A DNA stretch of 64,000 bases from Sporosarcina sp. ACRSL (GTDB lineage: Bacteria > Bacillota > Bacilli > Bacillales_A > Planococcaceae): contig NZ_JAKRNT010000001.1 in NCBI RefSeq assembly GCF_022346605.1, positions 124,001 to 188,000 of the forward strand, in the 5' to 3' direction. The notes beneath the pieces were generated by a model. That model was given only the letters and a program-made list of their open reading frames with translations, was not told the DNA's origin and did not search any database. Positions 1 through 8,068 of this stretch are shown in pieces. The translations under genes and the position numbers were made by a program. Position 1 is the first letter of the stretch, and every line of letters begins with the position of its first letter.

Positions 1-1
1 T

Positions 2-739
2 GTGTTGACTGTGTATTTGAATACGAACCCTGCTGACCCGGAACAACAAAATGGTGCGTGGCGACTTCATTTGAAAAATGGTTTGAAGCGGATTGATGAG
101 TATTTGCAAGCTTCCAATGATGAGAAAGAAATAAAAGCGTATAAAAAACTTAAAGAAAAAGTAACGAAAGAAATTGAAAACAATCAAAACGACTTGAACA
201 AAGGGGTCGTTATTTTTGCGTCTGATAACCCTGAATTATGGTCTGTCCATTATGTACAAGTACAAGTAAAGACAAGTTTCCATTGGGAAGATCATCCGGT
301 CATTGAAGAAATGGAATATATGTTAAAGGCATATCCGGAGGCCGGCATCGTCTTGCCGAGTTTTGGAGAAGTTCGGATTTTGGATACAGCAATGGGCTTT
401 GTTAATGGAGAAAGGACTTATGAATTCGATTCGGGTCTAGAAGTATGGAAAGAACAACAAAGCGTCCGTTCATCTCTCCAACGTGGTTCTGGCGGAGGAC
501 AAGGTGATGGACTTGATGACCGTCTTCGAGAAAATCTTGAACGTTTTTATAAAGAATTGGGTGTAATCGTCGAAAAAATGCGGAAAGATCGAAACTGGAA
601 AGAACTATATGTCGTTGGCGAAGCCGAACTAGCAAATTCATTCGCCAAGTCATTACGGACGAAACCGAATAATTGTATTTATAAAAACCTGACCAATGTT
701 GAAGCAAGAAAAGTACTCCATCAAGTATTTGAAAAATAG
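2..739 (+). CDS. VLRF1/baeRF-type eRF1-like release factor paralogue, 5' end cut by window
   Basis: The frame is open to the window edge and the protein begins abruptly with the conserved strand LTVYLNTNP, so the true start probably lies upstream and the GTG at position 2 is likely internal. That opening, followed by a helical segment and an alpha/beta C-terminal half (KELYVVGEAELANSF), resembles the bacterial eRF1-like proteins (VLRF1 or baeRF families) thought to act at stalled or terminating ribosomes. No GGQ peptide-release loop is visible, although a glycine-rich linker (RGSGGGQGDG) sits near residue 160. The family assignment rests on sequence memory and the ribosomal role is inferred. 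Confidence 0.5.
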   Translation: MLTVYLNTNPADPEQQNGAWRLHLKNGLKRIDEYLQASNDEKEIKAYKKLKEKVTKEIENNQNDLNKGVVIFASDNPELWSVHYVQVQVKTSFHWEDHPVIEEMEYMLKAYPEAGIVLPSFGEVRILDTAMGFVNGERTYEFDSGLEVWKEQQSVRSSLQRGSGGGQGDGLDDRLRENLERFYKELGVIVEKMRKDRNWKELYVVGEAELANSFAKSLRTKPNNCIYKNLTNVEARKVLHQVFEK

Positions 740-745
740 ATTGAG

Positions 746-779
746 AAACCGTTCCTTTTAATAGGGACGGTTTTTTTAT
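746..779 (+). terminator. Rho-independent terminator
   Basis: Stem AAACCGTTCC / GGGACGGTTT followed by seven T, just after the release-factor-like gene. Confidence 0.85.
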
Positions 780-841
780 AATTGTACAGTTATACGCTCA
801 TCGACATATCATATAGAAAACGATTGATGGGGGGTTGAATT

Positions 842-1552
842 ATGGGATTGTTTTTTAACAAGAAAAACCACTCAAACATTTATAAAGGCGAAAAAATTGC
901 TGAAATAAACCAGACCATCTATAGATCCGATACGTTGTCGGAAGCAATGAAGGAGCAACAGAGAGCATTCGACAAGATGAATGAAAAATATAGTGAAATG
1001 GAAAAGCAACTACAGAAACAGCGAAGAGTCCAATCCGATCGATGGAAGACAACCGGATTGCGATTCGAAGAAATACTTGATCATCAATCGCAGCATCGTC
1101 AATTCGAGCAGGAGGCGATGGAAACGTTAGAAAACTTGGAAAGAAAACATAAAGAACTACAAAAAATTCTCGACAGCAAACGGAAGATGAATGAAGAGCT
1201 TGTCGAACAAATCAATATGCTCAGTCAAACCAATGCCGAAATTGCAGAGCGGTTAGATAAGTTTGATGCCGATCAAGAAAAACTCCTTTTGAAAATGGAT
1301 GCCCAAATCGAAAAGCAGGATCAATTCTCCATTTCACTTGAAGAACAGAAAACAGTTCAAATGGAAATGAACAATCGGATTGAACAGCACGAAGGGTTAA
1401 TGGATAAGATGATGCGGCAAATGGATTTTCTGAAGTCGGTCTTATTTGAAAGGACGCATTTTATTGCAGAGAAAATCGACAAGAGCTACAAGCTCACAAC
1501 GACATATATTAGTAATTTAAGAGACAAATCCAATTCTGAATCAAATCGATAA
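842..1552 (+). CDS. Coiled-coil protein of unknown function
   Basis: A 236-residue, highly charged protein with no membrane segment or signal peptide. From about residue 25 to 200 it is nearly uninterrupted heptad-like Glu/Lys/Gln/Leu sequence, indicating a long coiled coil; the last 30 residues are more mixed. The ATG follows a strong GGGGGG ribosome site. It lies alone between two terminators, so it is probably monocistronic. I do not recognise a family; a structural or scaffolding role is only a guess from composition. Confidence 0.7.
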   Translation: MGLFFNKKNHSNIYKGEKIAEINQTIYRSDTLSEAMKEQQRAFDKMNEKYSEMEKQLQKQRRVQSDRWKTTGLRFEEILDHQSQHRQFEQEAMETLENLERKHKELQKILDSKRKMNEELVEQINMLSQTNAEIAERLDKFDADQEKLLLKMDAQIEKQDQFSISLEEQKTVQMEMNNRIEQHEGLMDKMMRQMDFLKSVLFERTHFIAEKIDKSYKLTTTYISNLRDKSNSESNR

Positions 1553-1592
1553 GTCCAATGTCTGTTTGCAATGTGCAGGCGGACTTTTTTCA
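1551..1592 (+). terminator. Rho-independent terminator
   Basis: Outer stem AAGTCC / GGACTT with an inner GTCTG / CAGGC pairing and a run of six T. It overlaps the stop codon of the coiled-coil gene. Confidence 0.7.
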
Positions 1593-1671
1593 TGAGCTTA
1601 TCATTCCCCTTTAGCAGGCATTATTTTCATAGCACTTCAATATACTAGCTAGAAAAGGGGGTTGAAAAACA

Positions 1672-2070
1672 TTGAATGAAAATAACGAGAAAAAACCATC
1701 TGAAATCGAAAAGGCAATTGAACAAACAGATGGCAAGAAGGAAGGCCAAAAGACATCCATCGGGTTAACAGAAAATGTTGGGGGAATGCTTTGTTATATT
1801 TTCATCATTGGTCTTATTTTTCTATTCATGGAAAAAGAAAACCGCTTCATCCGATTCCACGCATTGCAATCTGTTTTTCTGGCCATTGCCATTTTCCTAA
1901 TTAGCATCATTTTGGGCTTCATTCCTGTCATAGGCACTATTGGTAGCCTGTTGCTAAGCCCGCTCGCTTTCGTCTTGATGATCTTCATGATGTACAAATC
2001 GTATCACGGTCATTATTACAAACTCCCATTCATCGGAGATTTGGTCGACAACCAATTGGAAAAGCCATGA
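1672..2070 (+). CDS. DUF4870-type small membrane protein
   Basis: A 132-residue protein starting at TTG, preceded by GGGGG at a suitable distance. The first 40 residues are charged and soluble. Three hydrophobic segments follow (about 40-60, 70-92 and 97-112), with the family signature of a short tail rich in Tyr/His (YKSYHGHYYKLPFIGDL). This matches the DUF4870/Tic20-like membrane protein family, whose function is unestablished. It faces a convergent DUF4190 gene across a 394-bp structured intergenic region. Confidence 0.75.
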   Translation: MNENNEKKPSEIEKAIEQTDGKKEGQKTSIGLTENVGGMLCYIFIIGLIFLFMEKENRFIRFHALQSVFLAIAIFLISIILGFIPVIGTIGSLLLSPLAFVLMIFMMYKSYHGHYYKLPFIGDLVDNQLEKP

Positions 2071-2100
2071 GCAATAGCCGCTCGGAAATATCCGATGCGG

Positions 2101-2346
2101 CTCAGCCTGTTGACAAACGCTCGCATCCGTTGTTGAGGCCTACAGGATGTAGGTCATGCATCCGTTGCCGCAGGACGCGGCGCCTTTAGGATGCCTACTT
2201 CCGCTCGTCCGCTCATGAACTTAAGTTCTATTCGCGTCTTCGCTCCACTTCGCGCGGGCTCGCAGGAAGCGAGTCATGCAACCGTCGCCACAGTACGTGG
2301 CGCTCTTAGGTTGCCTTCCTCGACAAGCGTTTTCAATCAGGCTGAG
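2101..2346 (+). repeat. Structured repeat element with two covarying internal hairpins
   Basis: The outer arms pair: CTCAGCCTG (2101-2109) with CAGGCTGAG (2338-2346), then AAACGCT (2115-2121) with AGCGTTT (2326-2332). Inside are two modules exactly 120 bp apart, each a nested hairpin: GCATCC/GGATGC with GCCGC/GCGGC (2158-2194), and GCAACC/GGTTGC with GCCAC/GTGGC (2278-2314). Where the modules differ inside stems, both sides change together. No convincing reading frame is present. It occupies most of the 394-bp gap between convergent genes. Either strand could carry the structured transcript. Confidence 0.7.
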
Positions 2347-2381
2347 GGAAATATTTATTTCTCGGGTTTTCCCTAAAATTA

Positions 2382-2418
2382 AGTGTAGACAAAGTCAAAA
2401 AACGACTTTGTCTACACT
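2382..2418. other. Perfect 15-bp inverted repeat
   Basis: Arms AGTGTAGACAAAGTC (2382-2396) and its exact complement (2404-2418) enclose a 7-base A-rich loop. No T-run follows on either side, so it is not a canonical terminator. Confidence 0.8.
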
Positions 2419-2423
2419 CTGAG

Positions 2424-2455
2424 CCCTTTTGAAATATCAAAAGGGGTTTCTCTTT
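2424..2455 (+). terminator. Probable terminator
   Basis: Stem CCCTTTTGA / TCAAAAGGG with a 4-base loop followed by GTTTCTCTTT, between convergent genes. Confidence 0.5.
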
Positions 2456-2464
2456 GGTGAAAAC

Positions 2465-2722
2465 CTAGTAACTTGTTCCTCCCAGCAAGATAATAAATAT
2501 CCAAAAGAAAAGTTTCATTGCCAAAGTGATAGCGCCTAAAATGATCCCTGCCATTGCCATTCCTTTGCCGATTTGCTGTTTGTTCCCGGAGACTCCGAAG
2601 ACGATAGCCAATATGCCCAGTAAATAAGGAAGGAGAGGAATTAGATTCAACACCACTCCTAAAATACCTAACACAAGTGAACTGACCGCCATGCCATTTG
2701 TTTGTTGGTTTTCATTTTCCAC
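2465..2722 (-). CDS. DUF4190-type small membrane protein
   Basis: An 85-residue protein with two hydrophobic hairpins (about residues 12-44 and 55-82) separated by the polar turn SGNKQQIGKG. This is the pattern of DUF4190 proteins: a QxNGxAVSSLVLGILG opening and an alternating Gly-rich membrane core. A GTG start at 2722 is chosen because GGGGGTGAAG precedes it; the frame continues upstream for 31 more codons without a credible ribosome site. Function unknown. Confidence 0.7.
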   Translation of the reverse strand: MENENQQTNGMAVSSLVLGILGVVLNLIPLLPYLLGILAIVFGVSGNKQQIGKGMAMAGIILGAITLAMKLFFWIFIILLGGTSY

Positions 2723-2884
2723 ATCTTCACCCCCACTATGACAGCGTATGCAAGTGGAGACAGGGATTTGAATAAATGGAAGATGAAATATTCTAAGAAT
2801 AATGTAAAATGACATTCTTTTATATCTATTGAAGTGTTATACTATAATTTGATAGGAAATAGAAATTTGCTTAGGAGGAGAATT

Positions 2885-4675
2885 ATGATACCTTTTGCAA
2901 AACCAACAGTTGAACAATTTTTCCGTACGTATACAATTACAAATTTTGCTGTAAATAATGATGAAACGAAGCTTATCTTTAATACGAATTTAAATGGCAA
3001 GATGAATTTGTGGGCAATGGATTTACCTGGCTCATTCCCATATTTGTTTGCTCACCGGGACGAGTCGTGTAATTTTATTAAGTTCGATCCGGAAAATCGC
3101 TATGTATTAGCGGGGTTTGATCAAGATGGGGATGAAAATTATCAAATCTATTCTATTCCGTTCGACGGAGGTTTACCGAAGCCGTTAATTACAGGAGAAC
3201 CGAATGAGAAATTCTATTTCAGTCATTTAAGTGAGGATGGAAAGAGAATTTACTATGTGACATCCTTAGACAATCCGATGTATTTGAATACACATATGCA
3301 TAACTTGGAAAGCGGCGTTGATACGTTGTTGAATATCGGAGAGCTTTCACCGACACAGCTCGCTGCAGTTTCTGATGACGAAGAGAAGTTTGTCTTTTCC
3401 AGGTCGTTCGCGAATACGTACGTGATCAGCTTTGTGAAAATTGGGGAGGAGACTTTCAACGTAACCCCGGACGCGGCAAAAGTGCATATTGCTTATGATC
3501 CGGTCTTCACAGATGATGAGACCATTCACTTTGTAACGGATTATGAAAGCGACTTTGCATATATTGCAAAATTCGATTTTAAAACTAAAACCTTCTCGAA
3601 AGTCTTGGAAGTAGAAGGCGAAAGTGTCCAGACAATCAAATATAATAAAGATACAGGTAACATCCATTTCCTTACTATTAAAGGGGTGGCGGACAAATAC
3701 TATCGCACTGATGTAAATGGGGAAAAGCTAGAGGAGTGTACCTTGCCGGTCGATGTTGTCGATCAAATCCGCATTGCAAAGTCCGGCAACGTATACATTT
3801 TAGGTAGAAGCGCCACAGTTCCTCATAATATTTATAAATCTGCTGACGGTAATGAATGGAAAAGGCTTACCGAAAATAAGGTGCTCGGCGTAAGTGAGGA
3901 TGGCATGGTCGATCCAGACGTCGTTTCCTATACTTCCTTCGATGGTTTGGAAATTGAGGCTCTTTTATTCAAAGCGAAAGAAGAAAACGCCAATGGCTAC
4001 ACGATCTTCTGGCCACATGGAGGGCCACAAGCATCCGAACGGAAGATGTTCCGCTCGATGTTCCAATGTTTCTTGAACAGAGGCTATAACATTTTTGCAC
4101 CGAACTTCCGCGGAAGCACCGGCTATGGCTCGGAGTTCACAAAAATGGTCGAACAAGATTGGGGAGAAGGTCCGCGCCTCGACTGTTTGGCAGGAATTGA
4201 ATGGTTATTCGAGAAGGGTATTACTGACCGGGAGCGCCTATTCCTTGTTGGTGGAAGCTATGGCGGCTACATGGCATTGCTGCTCCATGGAAGACATGCA
4301 GAGTACTTCAAGGCGGTTGTGGACATTTTTGGTGTGTCCGACCTATTCACATTTGTCAATTCTGTTCCGCCTCACTGGAAGCCGATCATGGATCGTTGGC
4401 TAGGTGATCCGGAACGTGACAAAGAGCGTTTCGTCAAAGATTCTCCTGTCACGTATCTTGACGGAATGACGAAACCGATGCTGGTCATCCAAGGTGCGAA
4501 AGATCCACGCGTCGTCAAAGAGGAATCCGACCAAATCGTTGCAAAGTTGACAGAGCTCGGGCGTGATGTCGAATACCTTGTGTTGGATGATGAAGGACAC
4601 GGCTTCTCGAAGAAGGAAAATGAAATAAAGGTGTACAGCAGGATGCTTGAGTTTTTGGAGAAGCATCAAAACTGA
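2885..4675 (+). CDS. S9 family serine peptidase (acylaminoacyl-peptidase-like)
   Basis: A 596-residue prolyl-oligopeptidase-clan enzyme. The first 340 residues read as beta-propeller blades, the last 260 as an alpha/beta hydrolase. The visible catalytic triad is Ser458 in GGSYGGYM, Asp540 in GAKDPRV and His572 in EGHGF; HGGPQ supplies the oxyanion region. No signal peptide, so it is cytosolic and expected to trim short peptides. The ATG at 2885 is preferred over an upstream in-frame start because AGGAGGAG lies just before it. A paralogue of the same layout lies at 9515-11320. Confidence 0.9.
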   Translation: MIPFAKPTVEQFFRTYTITNFAVNNDETKLIFNTNLNGKMNLWAMDLPGSFPYLFAHRDESCNFIKFDPENRYVLAGFDQDGDENYQIYSIPFDGGLPKPLITGEPNEKFYFSHLSEDGKRIYYVTSLDNPMYLNTHMHNLESGVDTLLNIGELSPTQLAAVSDDEEKFVFSRSFANTYVISFVKIGEETFNVTPDAAKVHIAYDPVFTDDETIHFVTDYESDFAYIAKFDFKTKTFSKVLEVEGESVQTIKYNKDTGNIHFLTIKGVADKYYRTDVNGEKLEECTLPVDVVDQIRIAKSGNVYILGRSATVPHNIYKSADGNEWKRLTENKVLGVSEDGMVDPDVVSYTSFDGLEIEALLFKAKEENANGYTIFWPHGGPQASERKMFRSMFQCFLNRGYNIFAPNFRGSTGYGSEFTKMVEQDWGEGPRLDCLAGIEWLFEKGITDRERLFLVGGSYGGYMALLLHGRHAEYFKAVVDIFGVSDLFTFVNSVPPHWKPIMDRWLGDPERDKERFVKDSPVTYLDGMTKPMLVIQGAKDPRVVKEESDQIVAKLTELGRDVEYLVLDDEGHGFSKKENEIKVYSRMLEFLEKHQN

Positions 4676-4682
4676 CTTGAAG

Positions 4683-4728
4683 AAAAGCTGTCCGCAGTCG
4701 TAAATTGACTGTTGGACAGCTTTTTTTT
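4683..4728 (+). terminator. Rho-independent terminator
   Basis: AAAAGCTGTCC / GGACAGCTTTTT with an inner CAGTC/GACTG stem and eight T, after the S9 peptidase gene. Confidence 0.9.
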
Positions 4729-4747
4729 CATGAAGAAGTTTAGTTTT

Positions 4748-4980
4748 GTGATCATAAACCCGTGTGAGTGATCATAAACCCGTGTGAGTGATCATAAACC
4801 CGTGTGAGTGATCATAAACCCGTGTGAGTGATCATAAACCCGTGTGAGTGATCATAAACCCGTGTGAGTGATCATAACCCGTGTGAGTGATCATAAACCC
4901 GTGTGAGTGATCATAAACCCGTGTGAGTGATCATAAACCCATGTGAGTGATCATAAATCCGTATAAGTGATCATAAACTC
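4748..4980. repeat. Tandem array of 20-bp units
   Basis: Twelve head-to-tail copies of gtgatcataaacccgtgtga. Eight are identical, the seventh has lost one A, the last three diverge progressively and the final copy is truncated. Each unit carries the palindrome TGATCA. The array fills the gap between convergent genes (S9 peptidase and ypsA). No promoter or gene is seen inside it. Confidence 0.95.
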
Positions 4981-5004
4981 GAATTCCGAACTCGAAAAAG
5001 AGTG

Positions 5005-5562
5005 TCACTCCCAATCCTGTCGCTGCATATCCTCCGCGACGAGTTGCAAGTCATCGGCAGTAATCGTGAGAACTTCGTAATCGCTCGTCTCTGCAAATTT
5101 CAATGCCATTCTTTTCATGAATTTGGGTGAACCTTCATTTTCTTCATCGTAGACGATTAATATTCCATCCGAATTCCGCAATAAAAACTTATCCCGCTCA
5201 ATGAATTGCCAAGGGGCTTCGTATGGGCGTTTCGTTAAACTGACAGAGTAGTCCGCATGTGCAAGGATGAATTCGTATGCTTCTTTTTTTGCCTCGTTCC
5301 AATTTTTATCTTGTTCTTGGAAAGGGGTGATGACGGCGAATTTCAAGTCAGGATACAATTCTTGCAAGTCGATCACCGTATGCGCAGCCCATGTCTCCAC
5401 TCCCGGCTGGCCGCTAATGATTACCCATTCCAGGCCGCTATCAAGTAGAGGAGTCAATCGGTTTTCCAATGCTTTTTTTATGATTCCGATGCCAGGATGC
5501 TTATCATTAAAAATGCCTAAATCATGCGCTTTATAGCCTGTTATCACGAGTCGCTTAATCAT
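5005..5562 (-). CDS. ypsA: YpsA family (DUF1273, SLOG superfamily) protein
   Basis: A 185-residue Rossmann-like protein. It opens with MIKRLVITGYKAHDLGIF and contains the family hallmarks SGQPGVETWAA, TPFQEQDKNWN and RDKFLLRNSDGILIVYDEENEGSPK. B. subtilis YpsA belongs to the SLOG fold of nucleotide or ligand binders and has been linked to cell division; the ligand here is unknown. It overlaps the upstream acyl-CoA dehydrogenase gene by four bases (ATGA), implying translational coupling. Confidence 0.9.
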   Translation of the reverse strand: MIKRLVITGYKAHDLGIFNDKHPGIGIIKKALENRLTPLLDSGLEWVIISGQPGVETWAAHTVIDLQELYPDLKFAVITPFQEQDKNWNEAKKEAYEFILAHADYSVSLTKRPYEAPWQFIERDKFLLRNSDGILIVYDEENEGSPKFMKRMALKFAETSDYEVLTITADDLQLVAEDMQRQDWE

Positions 5563-6719
5563 TTATTCATACCTTCGATTGCCGTACGCGCCAATTTTGA
5601 AATGACCATGTCATCCATTGGAGGATTATGCAATCCCGCCCGGACATCCCGATAATACCGTTGTAGTGGGTTGGACAGCTCCAAGCTTTTCGCACCGACG
5701 AGACGCATCGCTTGATCGACGATGCGGATTGCTGCGTTCGTCACGACATGTTTCGCTGCTCCTAATTCTTGCTTAATGAGCTCCCTTCGAACAGGATCAT
5801 CGTAAGCTTGGGCTACACTGTAAAGGAAATGCCGCGATTTCATCAATTCCAGATCGATGTGACCGATATGACTTTGCACATTGGGCAATTCGGAAATTGT
5901 CCCTTGAATGCTGTTTGGACTATATTCGACAGCAAACTTCACTGCATAATCACGGGCGGCTTGTGCAATCCCTAAATAACAAGCTGGTATATGAAGAAGC
6001 CATCCATTCAATTTTTCTCCTCGAAGCCCTTTGCTCAACTCAACAAAGTCTTCCTCACTGACTTTCACTTCTTTTAAAACCAAATCATGGCTTTCCGTTC
6101 CCCGCATGCCTATCATATTCCATGTCTCCTTGATTGAAACACCTTCTCTCGTATGGTCGATGAGGAAAAAGCCAATAGCTTCTTGTTCTTCGACCCATGC
6201 GGAAACAAGGGAGTGAGTAAGGACAGGGGACATCGAAGTGAAGGTTTTCTGTCCATTAATTATCCAATACCCGTCTTTTTTGACCGCTGTTGTTTGAGGA
6301 CGGCCACCGCGGGTCGGACTGCCAGTTTGGGCTTCGCTTGCCGCGCGGTTCACTAATGCGCCGTTCAAGATCTCCTTTGCAAACCTTTCTAGTTTGCTCT
6401 TTTCCCATAGCTTACTTGTATAAAGGTCACCGACAGCCCCTTGATGCCAGCCAATCGATAAAGCGGTTGCACCATCGTAGGAAGCGATTGTCTCCTGCAT
6501 TAAAATCATATCTGTCACGGTAATCCCGCCACCGCCATATTCCTTCGGCAATGTGAGTGCTGTATACCCTAATTCCACAAGAGATTGTATATTTTCTTTC
6601 GGAAAAGAGGCTAGTCGGTCTGTCTGTTCAGCCGAACTCCGAATTTGTTGTTCAAGATTACTTATTTTGTCCAACCATTCCCTTTGCAGATCAGTTGCGA
6701 TGAAGAGCTCCTTTGACAT
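5559..6719 (-). CDS. Acyl-CoA dehydrogenase family flavoprotein
   Basis: A 386-residue protein with the three-part acyl-CoA dehydrogenase layout: an N-terminal helical domain (YTALTLPKEYGGGG, near residues 40-55), a middle beta domain that contacts FAD (NGQKTFTSMSP; GMRGTESHDLVL), and a C-terminal helical bundle ending VRAGLHNPPMDD. The length is typical. It probably oxidises an acyl-CoA or related thioester; the substrate cannot be read from the sequence, and B. subtilis YdbM is the closest remembered type. The ATG at 6719 follows AAAGGATG; 34 further in-frame upstream codons look untranslated. Confidence 0.85.
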   Translation of the reverse strand: MSKELFIATDLQREWLDKISNLEQQIRSSAEQTDRLASFPKENIQSLVELGYTALTLPKEYGGGGITVTDMILMQETIASYDGATALSIGWHQGAVGDLYTSKLWEKSKLERFAKEILNGALVNRAASEAQTGSPTRGGRPQTTAVKKDGYWIINGQKTFTSMSPVLTHSLVSAWVEEQEAIGFFLIDHTREGVSIKETWNMIGMRGTESHDLVLKEVKVSEEDFVELSKGLRGEKLNGWLLHIPACYLGIAQAARDYAVKFAVEYSPNSIQGTISELPNVQSHIGHIDLELMKSRHFLYSVAQAYDDPVRRELIKQELGAAKHVVTNAAIRIVDQAMRLVGAKSLELSNPLQRYYRDVRAGLHNPPMDDMVISKLARTAIEGMNK

Positions 6720-6902
6720 GTAGACACATCCTTTACGTAACGTTCTCATTATTTCTATTATACGGCACAAGTTGATGATTGCAGGGAAAAAGCAATCTTC
6801 TTTTGCAATGAACGATTTCATACTATATTTAAATTATAGAATAATCCATACGACACACGATTGCAGTAATGGAATGGATTTTCAAATTTAGGGGGATAAG
6901 AG

Positions 6903-7403
6903 ATGAACATTCGACAATTAGAACCGCAAGATGCCGAAGTCTATTTTCAAATCCGATTAGAAGCTTTGTATAAAAATCCTGAAGCTTTTGGATCAAGTTA
7001 TGAAGAGGAGAAAAAGGAAACCGCCGACAAGTACAAAGAAAGATTACAAGGTACTGATTCCTTTATTTTTGGTGCTTTTGATGACTCCAAACTTGTTGGG
7101 GTAATTACGTTATTGACAGAGAAAAGAATGAAACTCAAGCACCGTGCAACAATAGTTGCGATGTACGTAGCACCCGAAAAACGAGGGGAGGGTGTTGCGA
7201 AAGCGCTTATGAATGAAGCAATTAATAAAGCAAGGACCCTTGAAGGGATAGAACAAATTCATCTAACAGTTGTAAGTTCAAATATAGCTGCAAAGAAACT
7301 GTATTCATCCCTTGGATTCGAAGAATATGGTACTGAGAAAAGAGCGTTGAAAATAGAAGAAACCTATTTAGATGAAGATTTTATGGTTCTTTTCTTAAGG
7401 TAG
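6903..7403 (+). CDS. GNAT family N-acetyltransferase
   Basis: A 166-residue protein with the GNAT fold: acetyl-CoA motif A reads VAPEKRGEGVAKAL around residue 95, followed by the beta-bulge strand IHLTVVSSNIAAKKLYSSLGF, the usual motif B. It would move an acetyl group from acetyl-CoA to an amine of unknown identity. The ATG follows AGGGGGATAAGAG. It is divergent from the acyl-CoA dehydrogenase gene and apparently monocistronic. Confidence 0.9.
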   Translation: MNIRQLEPQDAEVYFQIRLEALYKNPEAFGSSYEEEKKETADKYKERLQGTDSFIFGAFDDSKLVGVITLLTEKRMKLKHRATIVAMYVAPEKRGEGVAKALMNEAINKARTLEGIEQIHLTVVSSNIAAKKLYSSLGFEEYGTEKRALKIEETYLDEDFMVLFLR

Positions 7404-7511
7404 AATTCTTATGAGAAAGCCCGAATATTCTCCTCAGACATTTTTTCGATGTTTAGTTTTCCTTCATTATAGGAACAGTGAAGGAAGATCATAAATGAGG
7501 AGTGACGAGAA

Positions 7512-7925
7512 ATGGACGCAAAAGAAACAGCACGTAAAATCCTGGATGAAAGCTATGTCGGAACAATGGCAACTGTCCAACAGGGTAAGCCATTCAGCAG
7601 ATACATGACATTTTTCAATGAAGGCTTCACGCTTTACACGGCAACTTCAAAAAAGACAGATAAAGTGGATGAGCTTGAAAAGAATCCGAATACACATATT
7701 TTGATTGGCTATGAAGGGGAAGGTTTCGGGGATGAGTACCTTGAAATTATGGGAACTGTGACGATCTCCGATGAGGAAAGTGTGAAAGAGAAGGTTTGGA
7801 ATGAGCATATGAGTCCCTATTTTTCGGGTCCTGATGATCCGGAGCTCGTCATCATGAAAATAACCCCTGATTCAATGCGATTGATGAATAAAAAAGGAGA
7901 AGAACCTCAAGAAATTCAATTTTGA
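7512..7925 (+). CDS. Pyridoxamine 5'-phosphate oxidase-like general stress protein (YdaG type)
   Basis: A 137-residue split-barrel flavin-binding-type protein. ARKILDESYVGTMATVQQGKPFSRYM is the family N-terminus (shared with general stress protein 26/YdaG); YTATSKKTDKVDELEKNP and the closing IMKITPDSMRLM strand agree. It probably binds FMN or F420-like cofactors as a dimer; its substrate is unknown. The start ATG follows GAGGAGTGACGAG. Confidence 0.85.
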   Translation: MDAKETARKILDESYVGTMATVQQGKPFSRYMTFFNEGFTLYTATSKKTDKVDELEKNPNTHILIGYEGEGFGDEYLEIMGTVTISDEESVKEKVWNEHMSPYFSGPDDPELVIMKITPDSMRLMNKKGEEPQEIQF

Positions 7926-7934
7926 ATGAAAAAT

Positions 7935-7966
7935 GATCCCTTGCCTATAGGTAAGGGATTTTCTCT
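7935..7966 (+). terminator. Rho-independent terminator
   Basis: ATCCCTTgCC / GGtAAGGGAT hairpin with a T-rich tail after the YdaG-type gene. Confidence 0.75.
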
Positions 7967-8068
7967 ATGTGAACAGTATGCGCAATTATAAAAAAGTATT
8001 GATTCCGTGCATTCTACGCTATACTAATACAATGTTCTCCGGAGAAATTGGGAAAAGTGAGTGATTAT

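Noticed and set aside
2191-2376. A 61-residue plus-strand frame in the structured intergenic element
   Set aside because: No ribosome site, composition unlike neighbours, and the DNA is better explained by paired hairpin arms.
4748-4980. CRISPR-like array
   Set aside because: Units are contiguous 20-mers with no unique spacers and no cas genes nearby.
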